Below are positions 51,895-62,855 of a stretch of DNA of 64,000 nucleotides, piece after piece. Source of the DNA: Pegea sp. RAD2-039 (taxonomy: Eukaryota; Chordata; Thaliacea; Salpida; Salpidae). The first letter of the stretch is position 1, and every line of letters begins with the position of its first letter. Under the pieces are notes generated by a model. That model saw only the letters and a program-made list of their open reading frames with translations, was not told the origin of the DNA and ran no database searches. Position numbers and translations under genes: made by a program. The DNA is taken from contig JAQGEQ010000380.1 in NCBI GenBank assembly GCA_034620365.1, positions 3,534,001 through 3,598,000 of the forward strand, written 5' to 3'.

Positions 51895-54800
51895 GATTCT
51901 TTTGATTGTATTTCTAAAACTAATTCTTGAGCTTCTTAGCCAATTGCAGGAACTTCAAGCTCATATGTCTAAAAATTTGCTATGTAAGCACTAATAATAC
52001 AACTCAAATCACCAGAATAAATGTGTATCAAGTTTTGTCGTTAGATAAATAAATTTAGCATAATGCAAAATTGCATAGTTTGTAGAACCTACAAAAGAAT
52101 GAAAATAATAAAACTACGTTTGAAGTTATAAAGAGATAAATCAAACTGTTTAATATTAAAAATACTAAAGAGTGGAAATCAGTAAAAACTTTTTAAACAA
52201 ATATTGCCGAAGAAAACGCCATCTAAAAAAGCACAGGCTACAATGAAAGACATCAGTTTTGGAGGTTAAAGTCTTCTTTTACAAAGATAGCAGACAAGAG
52301 AATTGTGTCATACCGTTATATCATCAACATCTTTTACAATAGTTAACTATTTTAGCATATCACATTATCAAAAGGTTTAAAGAGTTATTATAAAAGTTCT
52401 ATCAAGTTACAACTTTAAATATCTAAAAATAGTATAATCCTATTGATAATTACTGCATCAAAAATCCAATTTAGAAAGTCTTTCTATAAAAATTTAAAAA
52501 ATCTCTAAAAATTTAAACAAGTTGAAATAAACTGAGAAAAATAAACTCCATTGTTAAAAATACAGAATTCTAACCATGAAGAATTCTACCTGCCGGTTGC
52601 TAGACTGTTATCATGTGGCTAGCAGACATGAGTGGAACTTCAATTTGCTGTTTAATCTGCTGTCCCAGCATCATATCACTGCTTCTAAATCTTCAAGAGA
52701 AAAAAGAAAAAGCTTCAAAGAGAGAGAAACTTGTGGTTTACCATGAGATAAAGATTAATGAAGCGGAACACATACAGCATCATCTGTTGAAAGAAAAATA
52801 AATTTCAATCAGTCGGTAAATTCTGTCTCTAACATTCTTGTAAGTTTGTAAAATCTTTGATTACATTCATACAACTTTTTTTTAACTTTTAACTTCAAAT
52901 CTGCATAAATATTCTTAAAGTTTTATTTTAGCTCTAAATTATTTTATATCGAATAAAATAATTATGCTGAATTAACTTTTAGTACGTTTGTTATTTTTAA
53001 TTAAAGATTTTATAAAATTTTCAAAGTCTTTTAACTAATATGAATATCATAATCTTTACTTATTAGTAAAACAACAAAATGCTTGTTAGACAATGTTGAA
53101 GTGGCTTATTGATGTACAATTCACCTAACAATTGCTATAATGAAATTACTGTTTTGGCAAGCCAACAAAAATTTGACACCTTTATTGTTTTTCTTCAGGT
53201 GTTTATTGAACAATTTCATATTATTTTGCTTATTCTTAGAATTATCTTTTTCAATTTTTGTTATTTTTTGGTTTTAAAGAATTTTTAGTTATACGTTGAG
53301 AAAAATGTTTTTACTCGATGATTAAAAAAGTTCTCTTAATTTGTAACTCCGTAAGATTAGCTGTAAAGTCTTCTATAAATAAAAATTATTCACTCAAATG
53401 TTCAAAAATTAAAAAAATATATTTTATAAAACTAAAGTAGAAATATTTACAACAAAATTATCATTATAAAAATTTTAAATTATATATCAAGAGATTTCAT
53501 TTTGAAAAAATGTCCTAAAGCAAGCAATTAATGATTACAACCACATTAAGTCGACTAAAGAATTTACAAAAGTTTTAATTACTTTTTGAAGTGATGCAAT
53601 AATAGAAATTGAAATGATTCAAGCTAAAAGGAATCTGAAAAGCTCTCCAAACTAGGTTTTGTCACACTTTTTCTTTTGTATTTTGAACATCTGTCAGAAC
53701 TCCATTGATTTGATTTCAGTAATTTTTAGTAAAATCTATTTGAAAATAACTTCAAAAAATCAATCTCTTTGATAATTTGGTCGAATTTTAAAGTTAATGT
53801 TTTCAACAAAGTCTTAAATTTTATGGTTATTGTAAGACATAAAAGTCACTCAAACTAAGAATCTCTCATTTGCATAATTTGTAAGTTACATCGTTATTAT
53901 CTAAACTGATAGATGTAACTTATCAGTTGAGTTTTTAAACTCTAGAATCATTGTAAGATTATTTTTCGTTATTATTCAACATTTGTTTCTATATTTTTTA
54001 TATTTTTATTGTCACAAATAAAGCAATTAAACACTAATTGTCCAGAAATTATGATTTTTTATTTTAGTGGAATTGTTGAGATTGAATATAATAAGAAAAT
54101 TGTGAATAGGAAGTCAAATGTTTTTTTAATTTAATCTAAAATTAAACCAACAAATAAAATAAATGAATATCAATTGATGTTAGCTAAATCGTAAAATATC
54201 CACAACCTGAAAGTTTTAGATCAAAACTTTTTTACTTAAAGTTTTTTTAGATACTAATCTTATGTAAAGAATGACAAAAGTTGATTGGTAAAACTTTAAT
54301 GATAAAGAAAATCATAAAGTTAACATTTTTTTCATACAAGCAGTTTAACAAATTTTTAATCAAGTAAACTATTTGCTAATATAGTTATAAAATGATAATA
54401 ATAAATAAATTCTAAAAGTATGAACAAATGGTATAAAATAAAGAAAAAAAAAATGGTAAAACAATTATTTCATATAACTATAAGAAATTGTAGAACGAAA
54501 ATTAAAATAGAATATTCATATTAACTCAGCACTAAGGTTAGGTAGTAATAACTTTTTCAAAATATAAAATGATACAAAAAAAAATATCAATTCAAGTTTA
54601 ATTGTCTGTTCCTTAACAAGATACGAGTTTTAAATTGAAGTATAGGCAAGTTTCTTTTCATGTTTAGTCAGTCATTTAGATCACTAAGGGGTCTGAATTG
54701 AACTTGGTTATGGGTTCATAGAAATACTTTTTAAATTGAAGGTATTAGAGTCGGACTGGTTTTTGATTTAAAACAAATCATGCAAAAACGATCATCGAAT

Positions 54801-55377
54801 TTTCTTGCAGACATATTACAACCAAACAAGCATTGCACTTGCAAATATTTATTGTTTAAGACTTTCTACCGGTAGTAATGCACAACAAATTCCTTTTTTG
54901 GAGACAGTGTATAAGTCTCTTTAAAAAGTTGGAAGAATATTTATCTTGATTGACAAATGAACATAGTCATTTAATTGTAAGAACAAAAATGAAAAGAAAA
55001 GATGTTCTTTTGAGTCACCTAAGAGATTAAATACGAGCAAATTTTAAAGTCCAAATATGAATATAAACAACCTTGTATTCTAAGTTGTAAAGTTTACATT
55101 TTTTGTATAGATTCTTGTGTAAAGTTTAAGTATATTATATTAAATTTATTGTGTTAATAAGAACAGGCAGTCAAACCTTTTATAAGAATTTTTGGATAAA
55201 ATCGTTAAATTAATTAACTAACAAAAAGTTATCACTTAAAGTTATCAGCTTTTTTATACCATGTAGAAGCAAAAATTAAACAGGTCAAAATACAAAAGTA
55301 GCCACCCAAACAAATTCTATAAATAAATTTATTCGTTTTAAGCTTACCATTTTGAATGGAAAACGTTACTTAGAAAA
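51895..55377. other. FRAS1 upstream region, non-coding
   Basis: This should contain the FRAS1 promoter (minus strand, just above 51894), but I see no defined element. A GC-richer stretch at 52577-52801 is open in two overlapping plus-strand frames (one from ATG 52577 reading MKNSTCRLLDCYHVASRHEW, one at 52613). Neither product is recognised. The rest is AT-rich and without open frames of interest. Confidence 0.35.
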
Positions 55378-56096
55378 ATTCAATGTACTCTATTAATCTT
55401 TTTAAACTTTACGTACGTCCAATTCTTGAATACAGTGTCAGTGCATGGATGCCATATCAAGTTGGTGATATCAAAAAAAAAATAATCTTTTTAGGCAACC
55501 TTTACAAGATTATTATGCAGGAAACTTAATATTAAATACGATAGTTATAAATATCGCCTCAGCTTCTTAAATTTAAAAAATTTGGAAACTCGACGGATTA
55601 AAGACGACTTAATTATTATTTTCTAAAATTATCCACAATTTAATTGACCTTCAATTCGATGCTTTCTTTTCCATTACTCCTCTCAAGTTGTATCAACTCA
55701 GACGACATACATTACATCTTAATAAGCTCATATCGCCTGGTATGTTAATCAGAGCGAATTTTTTCTCATACCGCACAATTAGTACTTGGAACCAGCTGCC
55801 ATCAGACATTGTTATGTCAGAACCTTTTGTGTTGTTCAGGCAAAAGTTGAAACGTTATAACATTGCCAACATTTTATTTTTAAAGTGTGATTGTTTTTTC
55901 TCTTTTTATGTTATTAACATTCTATGTAATTGTTCACTGTTATATGCTTTGAGGACTACCGAAATGCCATGTATTACATCTTTTGCTTTCTATATTTCTA
56001 ACTTAATAGATGTTTTTTTGTGAGAATGTGTGTTAGCGGGAGGTGCTCTCTTTAGGCACATTCCTTGTCATTTATTGTAGTAATTAAATAAATGAT
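55378..56096 (+). mobile_element. LINE family 2, 5'-truncated copy A
   Basis: It starts inside the C-terminal part of ORF2 (NLFKLYVRPILEYSVSAWMP, then YQVGDIKKK) and continues to the 3' tail. The terminal frame 55688-56023 remains open and contains the end-of-ORF2 signature FFSYRTISTWNQLPSDIVMS. The 3' end carries GTGTGTTAGCGGGAGGTGCT and an AT-rich simple tail. It is nearly colinear with 61670-62360, from which it differs by scattered substitutions and small indels. The RT catalytic region is absent, so it cannot move on its own. Confidence 0.88.
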
Positions 56097-57977
56097 GGAA
56101 ACTTAAACTACCTACAAATATAGTTTGAGTTCTGCATAAGCACACAAATGTAAAAAAGACAAAGTTGGTAAGTTTAGTACATTGATTTGAAAGTTTTTCT
56201 TCGTTAAAACTTCTCAGAACTATTCGGAAAAAGAATTTTAGTTGGACATTGCACTTGGTGGCTGCTACTACTACAAAACTAAGTTTTATTATTAGTGGTA
56301 TATATTAATTACGCAAATTTTAAGTGAGTTTAATTTTGTGCAGCGATTTTTTAAGTTCAAATTTTAATTTTTGCAGTTATTCTTTAAATCAGATTTTAAA
56401 ATTTAAAGTGAACAGTTACAGTATACTTTTTTTCATTTTTAAATGCTATTGCATAAGTACCAAATATGGGTGTAGTGACTTATTTTTAATTTACTCAAAT
56501 ACTTTTTTATAATATTTCATTATGTAAAATTATTATATAATAAGTTAATGAAGGAAATAATTTTTTATTTGTTATTAAAGATACAATTTGTAGTAGGATT
56601 ACTAATAATAATATTATAATATTATGGGCGCAACCTTCATACAATTCAGTTTTGATTTTGTCGTTTTCCTTGTCTGTTAAGTCTGGGAGGTTTTGTTTTG
56701 AATTGTAATATTTGTATTTAACTCACTAATTTATTAATAAAATATCTTGATGTAAAGTATAAATAATATTATTCATTAAAACTGTTCCTAGTGTTTTTAT
56801 TAACATATACAATATTATTTATATAATTAAGAAATTATTTATTTTTTAAATGCTGAAATTTAAAACTTAATCAGTTTTTTTGGTTGTTTCTTAACATTTT
56901 AAAGTACACTAACTTCAATATTTACAATTTTTTTATTGTCATATTTGATAATGTGTAAATAAAAATGATTAAAAAGTTTTTGTTTAATTTTAACTTAAAA
57001 GTATTTCAGATTTTTTTTGAATAACAAAATTTTATTTCCTATAAAAATGTCAAAATGGTTTCTTAACTCTTTGTATTAAAATGAAATTTTTATTTTGAAA
57101 CAGATTTATAAAAGCTTGCTTTGCATTAATTAAATTTTATTATTTTAAGTTATAAGATGACAACTAATTTGGTTAAATTTGCTAATTATAGTACAATTAC
57201 GAGAAAAGTTAAAAAAAAATTGAAATTGTAGTTTTTGTTTGAAATTTTACAATCTACTAAAATAAGTAATAAAACTATATTAAAAGTTGTAATTAGTTTA
57301 GTACTTGTTTTATATATTATAGTCATTAGATCTTTTTAAAAATATTTACTGCTTAGTAATTTTATTTGAATATATATAGTTTATGTCATTTCTAAAAATT
57401 TCAAAACAATTTGCACTTTAAATTAAAATAAAACCAAATAGAACAATTAGTAAATAATTCATTTTCATGTTGTTATCAATTGCTGTTAAAATGTCAATTA
57501 CTTTTTAAAGGAGAATTATCTTTGTAGTTTCAATCATTAATTTTTATTTAATCTGTTGTGGAAACTATTATAAATACTTTTAATGGCATTTTAAATTAGA
57601 AATAAATAGAAATTAACTTTATTTTAAAGGTTTATAAATGGGTAGTGTGTATGCTTCTAAAAATACCTCTAAAACAATGATCTTATTTATTATTATTTTG
57701 AATAATAATTTATTGATACTTTTCATTTATTTTTATCATATTTATTATTTAATATTTTTGTTTATTGGCTCAATCTATGAATCTAGTCAAACAGAATATT
57801 ATTTTTTTTATAATTTTATTCTAAATTGGTTTTTGGTTGGTGTTTAAAAGTATTTAGTGAATTTAAATATTCAGTGAAATATTTATAAATATCAATTAAA
57901 GAATTTTTAAACTCTAAAATCTATTTTTAATTCATAGGTTTAATTGTTGGATAGACCATTTGTGATATACTTTTAGT
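56097..57977. other. Upstream region of the synaptophysin gene
   Basis: Very AT-rich. A short higher-GC stretch at 56630-56705 could be a 5' UTR exon or promoter. An acceptor-like TTCATAG near 57940 lies about 40 bases before the ATG. The frame at 57638-57847 is low-complexity and not supported. Confidence 0.35.
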
Positions 57978-58703
57978 ATGGATATATCAACATGGCGTAC
58001 TAGAGTCCTTCTAGAACCACGTGGCTTTATCAGAGTCTTACAATTTGTTCTTTCAATTGTTGCATTTGCAACTACTACAGGGTTTAGTGGTGTGGTTAAC
58101 TATGTGCTTGTATGTAGGGCTCAAACACCTCAGCTTATGGAGTTCACTATAGCATATCCCTTTCGACTTGATCAACAACAACAAACGTTTAAGGATTGTA
58201 CTAACAATTCAACTCTCACATTTCAACTATATGGAGACTTTTCACCGTCTGCTCAGTGGTTTGTATCTGTTGGTGTTCTTTCTTTCTTGCTCACTTTAGG
58301 CTCAATTATTTTCTACGTTGCATTTGAAAGCTCTTATCGAATGACCTATGAACGTTATGTTACTATTGGAGACTTTGCTATCACCTGCTTATTTGCTTTT
58401 TTCTGGCTTACAGCAGCGTCTGCTTGGGCCTGGGGTTTTGGTCGAATTAAAGCTGTGACTTCTAGTGATTATGTGTTAAATATAGACCCTCTCCATGATG
58501 AATGTATTAGTAACTCGTGTAGACCTCAAGGTACATTACAAACTTCTGGACTGGCAACATCCATTGCTTTCGGATTTCTTAACTTTTTTCTTTGGGCTTG
58601 CAACATTTGGTTTGCATATAAGGAATCACCCTTTCATCCAGAACCTAATAAGGGCACTGAAAATATTCCAAGCCAAAACGCAGGCCCTCAAAATAATATT
58701 TAA
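57978..58703 (+). CDS. Synaptophysin-family vesicle membrane protein, intronless CDS
   Basis: 241 residues in one exon. The N-terminus LLEPRGFIRVLQFVLSIVAF is the synaptophysin/pantophysin hallmark (EPLGF.KVLQW..A.FAF). Four membrane segments at about 20-44, 93-116, 132-154 and 192-215 form a MARVEL fold. The first lumenal loop has two cysteines (VCRAQ, KDCTN) and FPYRL-like text (AYPFRLDQ). The second has CISNSC. QWFVSVGVLSFL, FWLTAASAWAWG and FGFLNFFLWACNIWFAYKE match conserved blocks. The C-tail is short and lacks the Tyr/Gly repeats of neuronal synaptophysin, so it is closer to pantophysin (SYPL1) in size. It should sit in small secretory or recycling vesicles. AATAAA at 58795-58800 follows the stop by about 90 bases, with another at 59248-59253. 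Confidence 0.92.
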   Translation: MDISTWRTRVLLEPRGFIRVLQFVLSIVAFATTTGFSGVVNYVLVCRAQTPQLMEFTIAYPFRLDQQQQTFKDCTNNSTLTFQLYGDFSPSAQWFVSVGVLSFLLTLGSIIFYVAFESSYRMTYERYVTIGDFAITCLFAFFWLTAASAWAWGFGRIKAVTSSDYVLNIDPLHDECISNSCRPQGTLQTSGLATSIAFGFLNFFLWACNIWFAYKESPFHPEPNKGTENIPSQNAGPQNNI

Positions 58704-58794
58704 ACTGTTTAAACGTTATTTTATATATAACATTCAAAACTTTATTCTTAAATACTGAAGTAATTTATATCTGTTATGCATGTGCTAATATTCA

Positions 58795-58800
58795 AATAAA
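58795..58800 (+). promoter_or_regulatory. Polyadenylation signal of the synaptophysin gene
   Basis: Canonical AATAAA about 90 bases past the stop. A second at 59248-59253 would give a longer 3' UTR. Confidence 0.5.
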
Positions 58801-59590
58801 TTATTCTGGATTTTAAAGATCAAAACTTTAAGATTTGGCTTCCTTAGTAAATAGTGAAAAGTTTCAATAGATTCAGCTGTTTACTTGTTTTGAAAATTCC
58901 ACTCTTGTAAGATGATTATTATGAAAATATTATATACCCTTGATTTTTAATATAAAAAGTTGATGATTTGTAAATAGACATTTCTCTGCGAGATCTTATG
59001 TTTTATTGTAAATAAATTCTTTTGTAAATTAGCATTTCTAGTATTTTTGCAGTTTTTGATGTTGCTTAAACTGTATCTTGTATATAGTTTAAACTTTAAC
59101 TCATATTTCCATTAAAACTTATACTGTTGTAACTATTTTCAAAAAGCAAATTCTAAAATGAAGCGTTTAAGCAATTGCTTCACTAAAAATCTATAAAACT
59201 TAATCTTTCGAATGTTTTCTTTTGTAATCTGTATATTGTAGATATTGAATAAACACACAGTTATTCTTGTTAGATATTTCGTGTTTATCTGCTTCTGTGT
59301 TGTGAGTTTAATTTGTTAATTCTTTGTAATGTAACTTTCACTCGCATCAAATTATGTCGTATTTTGTTTAGATTTAATCATTCGTTCTGCACGCGGATTA
59401 CAAAACATTAGATGGAAATAATTTGTATTATTTGTAAGAATTTTACATATCAAGGTAGATGCCTAGTAGAACGCTGGAAATAAGTGAATTGAGCTTTATT
59501 ATTTAGGATTAAATTAAAGATAGTAGCTCAGTCTTATAAAAATCAGTTTAATTTAAAATATCTTCAATTACTTTCTGTATGTTCTCGTCT
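58801..59590. other. 3' UTR / intergenic
   Basis: AT-rich, no open frame. Part of it may be the long 3' UTR of the synaptophysin gene. Confidence 0.35.
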
Positions 59591-59599
59591 GGCAGCGCG

Positions 59600-62360
59600 A
59601 CAAAACCTTACTTTGTAAACCATCGACCTTGTGCTCATCCCACGTGAAGAAGATGAAGTTTAGGAGAAATAATTTAGTCGATTCAGGACCTTGATCTGTA
59701 GAAGTTGCTTGTTCAACAAGATCCAGCCAAGTAAACATTGCCATGCAGACAAATCTTGTATTTAATTGTCAAAGGTACCTTAGAAGCATCGGCTTCTAGC
59801 AAACGAAGCAAATCACTTTTGTCTAACGTGTAGTGATTTGAAATTTATGATACATTTGATAACAACCAGATAAAGCAAATGGGGTTTAAACGATTCTGCA
59901 TTAAATGTAGAACCATTGATATAACATCTACCTCCTCTAATTCAAACCTTTTATCCGATATCAGTAAATCTATATCCGCTGATTTAGCCAAATTTAAATC
60001 TAAGCTTTAAAGTTAAATTTAAACGATATTACTAAAATCAACAAACAAATTTCTAGTTTGTCTAAATTCATAGATGAACTATACGAAAAAACCTGTCACA
60101 TGTGCCTCGGTGATTCCGATTCCGATAAAAATGCTAGCATGGTGTAGCTTTTTGCCAAAAAGGTCACCGACACACACAAAAAACTCACTTTAGACTGTGA
60201 AGACAGATAAAACAATGTCATCATCTTTAATGTCTGTGAGAATAATAAAGATAATGACAGTAAATTTGTTAATCAAATGTGCCCTCAAAGTTTTGATTTT
60301 GTGGACGTTCCCAAGGTATCAATGACTAGACTTGGAGCAAAAAGCTCATATCATCAAAGACCGTTGAAAGTTTCCTTTCAGGAAAGTTGGAACAAACGCA
60401 AGTTTTTTGCCAAGCTGTATAAACTAAGGCTTGACAAAAAATTCCAGCACATTAGAGTAGCACATGATATGTGTGAAGATGATCGCTAAGAAAATCAGGG
60501 TCTCCTAAAAGAGAGGTATAACCGGAATCAGAAGGAACAACCAACTGATTTCAAATACAAAGTTCGAAGTCCACCATGGGCCTTGAGAATTGTCAAGGTT
60601 TTTTTCAAAAAACGGAAATGGTAAATAACCACTGTACCCACATCTTTTTTCAAACTCTCTCCGAACACAATTGTGAATACCCAAGATATCAATTCACAGA
60701 AGCCCATCACCAAATCTCACAATCGTCAAAAAGACAATTCTTCTATCACATTAGAAATGTTCTTCAACGCACGGTCGATTATAAACAAAATTTTCCAATT
60801 GAAAGCTCTTTTGCATTCTCAAGATTTCAAATTCATTTTTATTACTGAAACTTGGTTGAAACCGTTTTATCCTGATTCTTTTCTGGTTGACGGTAATCTT
60901 TGAAGAAGATATTGTAGAAGAACATATCATTCACATTCATATGATCACTTAATATCTGATGTCCAGAATGGCTTTGTGAAACGGAGATCTTCCCTGACTC
61001 AACATCTCACATTTCTTAATGAGCTTGCAGCCCATTACAAAAGTAATACTACTTGTGACATCATATATCTCGATTTTGCTAAAGAGTCCGACTCTCTCCC
61101 ACACAACAAGCTCATTATAGTTTTACAAAATTTAAAAATCAACAGCATTATCTTACAGTGGATTGAAGATTGCTTATTCGGTACAACCGAACAAACTCGT
61201 GTTGAAAGATCTTTATCTACTCCTAGTCAAGTCACCAGTGGTGTTCCTCAGGGTTCCATTCTAGGTCCGCTTCTCTTTTTAATTTTTATCGAAGACCTCA
61301 TAGGAAGACTAGTAGCAGTAAATGATGTCAATATGTTTGTGTATACAGATTATTATTAATATATATATCATTACCTTGCAATCCTTCAAAACTTCAAACT
61401 GATCAACATACTGTAGAAAACTGGTCTATGAACTGGCAGCTCATAATCCAGCCCACAAAGTCTGAACTTATAAATTTCTCCCGTAAACCATCTGCAAGTT
61501 CCTTAAACCAATAATCCTAAAATAATGAATTTATTATTCAACGAATATCTTTGGTTTTACATCTTGGCATTGCCCTATCATCTGTCTTAAAATGGCACAA
61601 TTATGTTTCCAAAATCAATCAACCTAGTCTTCCCTATTATGAAGACCTTTAATTTTAAGGATCCATACTTCTTTATTAATCTTTTCAAATTGTGCGTATG
61701 TCCAATTTTTGAATACAATGTCAGTTCATGGATGCCATACCAAGCTGGTGATATCAAAAAAAAGATATTTTCAGGCAACATTTACAAGATTGGCGAACAG
61801 GAAACTTAATTTTAAATACGATAGTTATAAATATCGCTTCTTAAATTTAGATACTTTGGAAACTCAACGGATTAAATACGACTTAATTTTTATTTCTAAA
61901 ATTATCCACAATTTAATTGACCTTCAATTCGATGCTTTCTTTTCCATTGGTCCTTCTCTCAAGTTGTAGCAACTCAGACGACATACATTACATCTTAATA
62001 AGCCCATATCGCCTGGTATGTTAATCACAGCAAATTTTTTCTCACGCTGCACAATTAGTACTTGGAACCAGCTGCCATCAGACATTGTTATCTCAGAATC
62101 ACTCGTGTTGTTCAAGCAGAAGTTGAAACGTTATACTATTGCCAACATTGTCATTTTTAAACTGTGGTTCTTTTTCTCTTTTATATAGTTAACTTTCTAT
62201 GTAATTGTTCAATGTTATATGCTTTGAGGACTACCGAAATACAATGTATTACATCTTTTGTTTTATATATTTCTAACTCAATATATATTATCTGTGAGAA
62301 AGTGTGTTAACAAGAGATGCTTTCTTCAGGCACATTTCTTTGCATTTATTGTAATGATTA
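59600..62360 (+). mobile_element. LINE family 2, long decayed copy B
   Basis: This shows the order of a CR1/L2-like non-LTR element. 59620-60570 holds ORF1 remnants: Cys/His finger-like bits, then NVIIFNVCENN, RLGAKSSYHQRPLKVSF and FAKLYKLRLDKKFQHIRVAH, ending FKYKVRSPPWALRIVK. At 60720-60900 is the start of the ORF2 endonuclease (FNARSIINKIFQLKALL, FIFITETWLKPF). The endonuclease core is missing, and 60961-61359 gives the RT with GFVKRRSSLTQHL, YLDFAKESDSLPH and GVPQGSILGPLLF. The YxDD box is degraded to YTDYY. The C-terminal part and a 3' tail with GTGTGTTA end near 62360. Stops and frameshifts make it non-functional. Confidence 0.88.
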
Positions 62361-62855
62361 AATAGATTACAAAAAGTGTTAACAAATGAATTTAGTTCAA
62401 TTTGCTTAAGCGATTTTCCTCAAAGATAGCTGTAAAAATGAATAGAAAATAAACTAATTTTATTATGTATCAAAAATTATTTTAGTTAGCTTGCTTTTAT
62501 ATATTTTAAGTTTGTTTTAATAAATACAACAGCTATAGTTACCACAAATGTAAAAATCAAGTAAAAAATTAAATTTGTAAAAACCCATATTGTATCAAAT
62601 GTGTATATATTTTTAATTCGGTTTGGCAGCAACTAGACAAGTAAACGATAATATTTATATATAACCGTAGTGAATACGATGTTCTTCATCAGTTTTGTAG
62701 ATATAATATATTTTTAATTTTAAGATAAAAGAAATTAGATATTTTTCTTTGTATTTCTTATAATTTATTTTAATTAAATTGTTTATCTTATATTTACTCA
62801 ATAAAGCATTTTTCTTGCAGTTCTTAGTTATACAGAACTTGATATAAACATAGAT
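62361..62855. other. Upstream region of the beta-galactosidase gene
   Basis: AT-rich. TTTTTCTTGCAG at about 62809-62820 is a strong acceptor 35 bases before the ATG, so the 5' UTR is probably spliced (cis or trans). Confidence 0.4.

Noticed and set aside
57638..57847. 69-residue frame upstream of synaptophysin
   Set aside because: Composed almost only of I, L, F, Y and N from AT-rich DNA; no family signal.
57978..58703. Synaptogyrin
   Set aside because: The four-helix shape fits, but EPRGFIRVLQ and the second-loop CISNSC belong to the synaptophysin branch.
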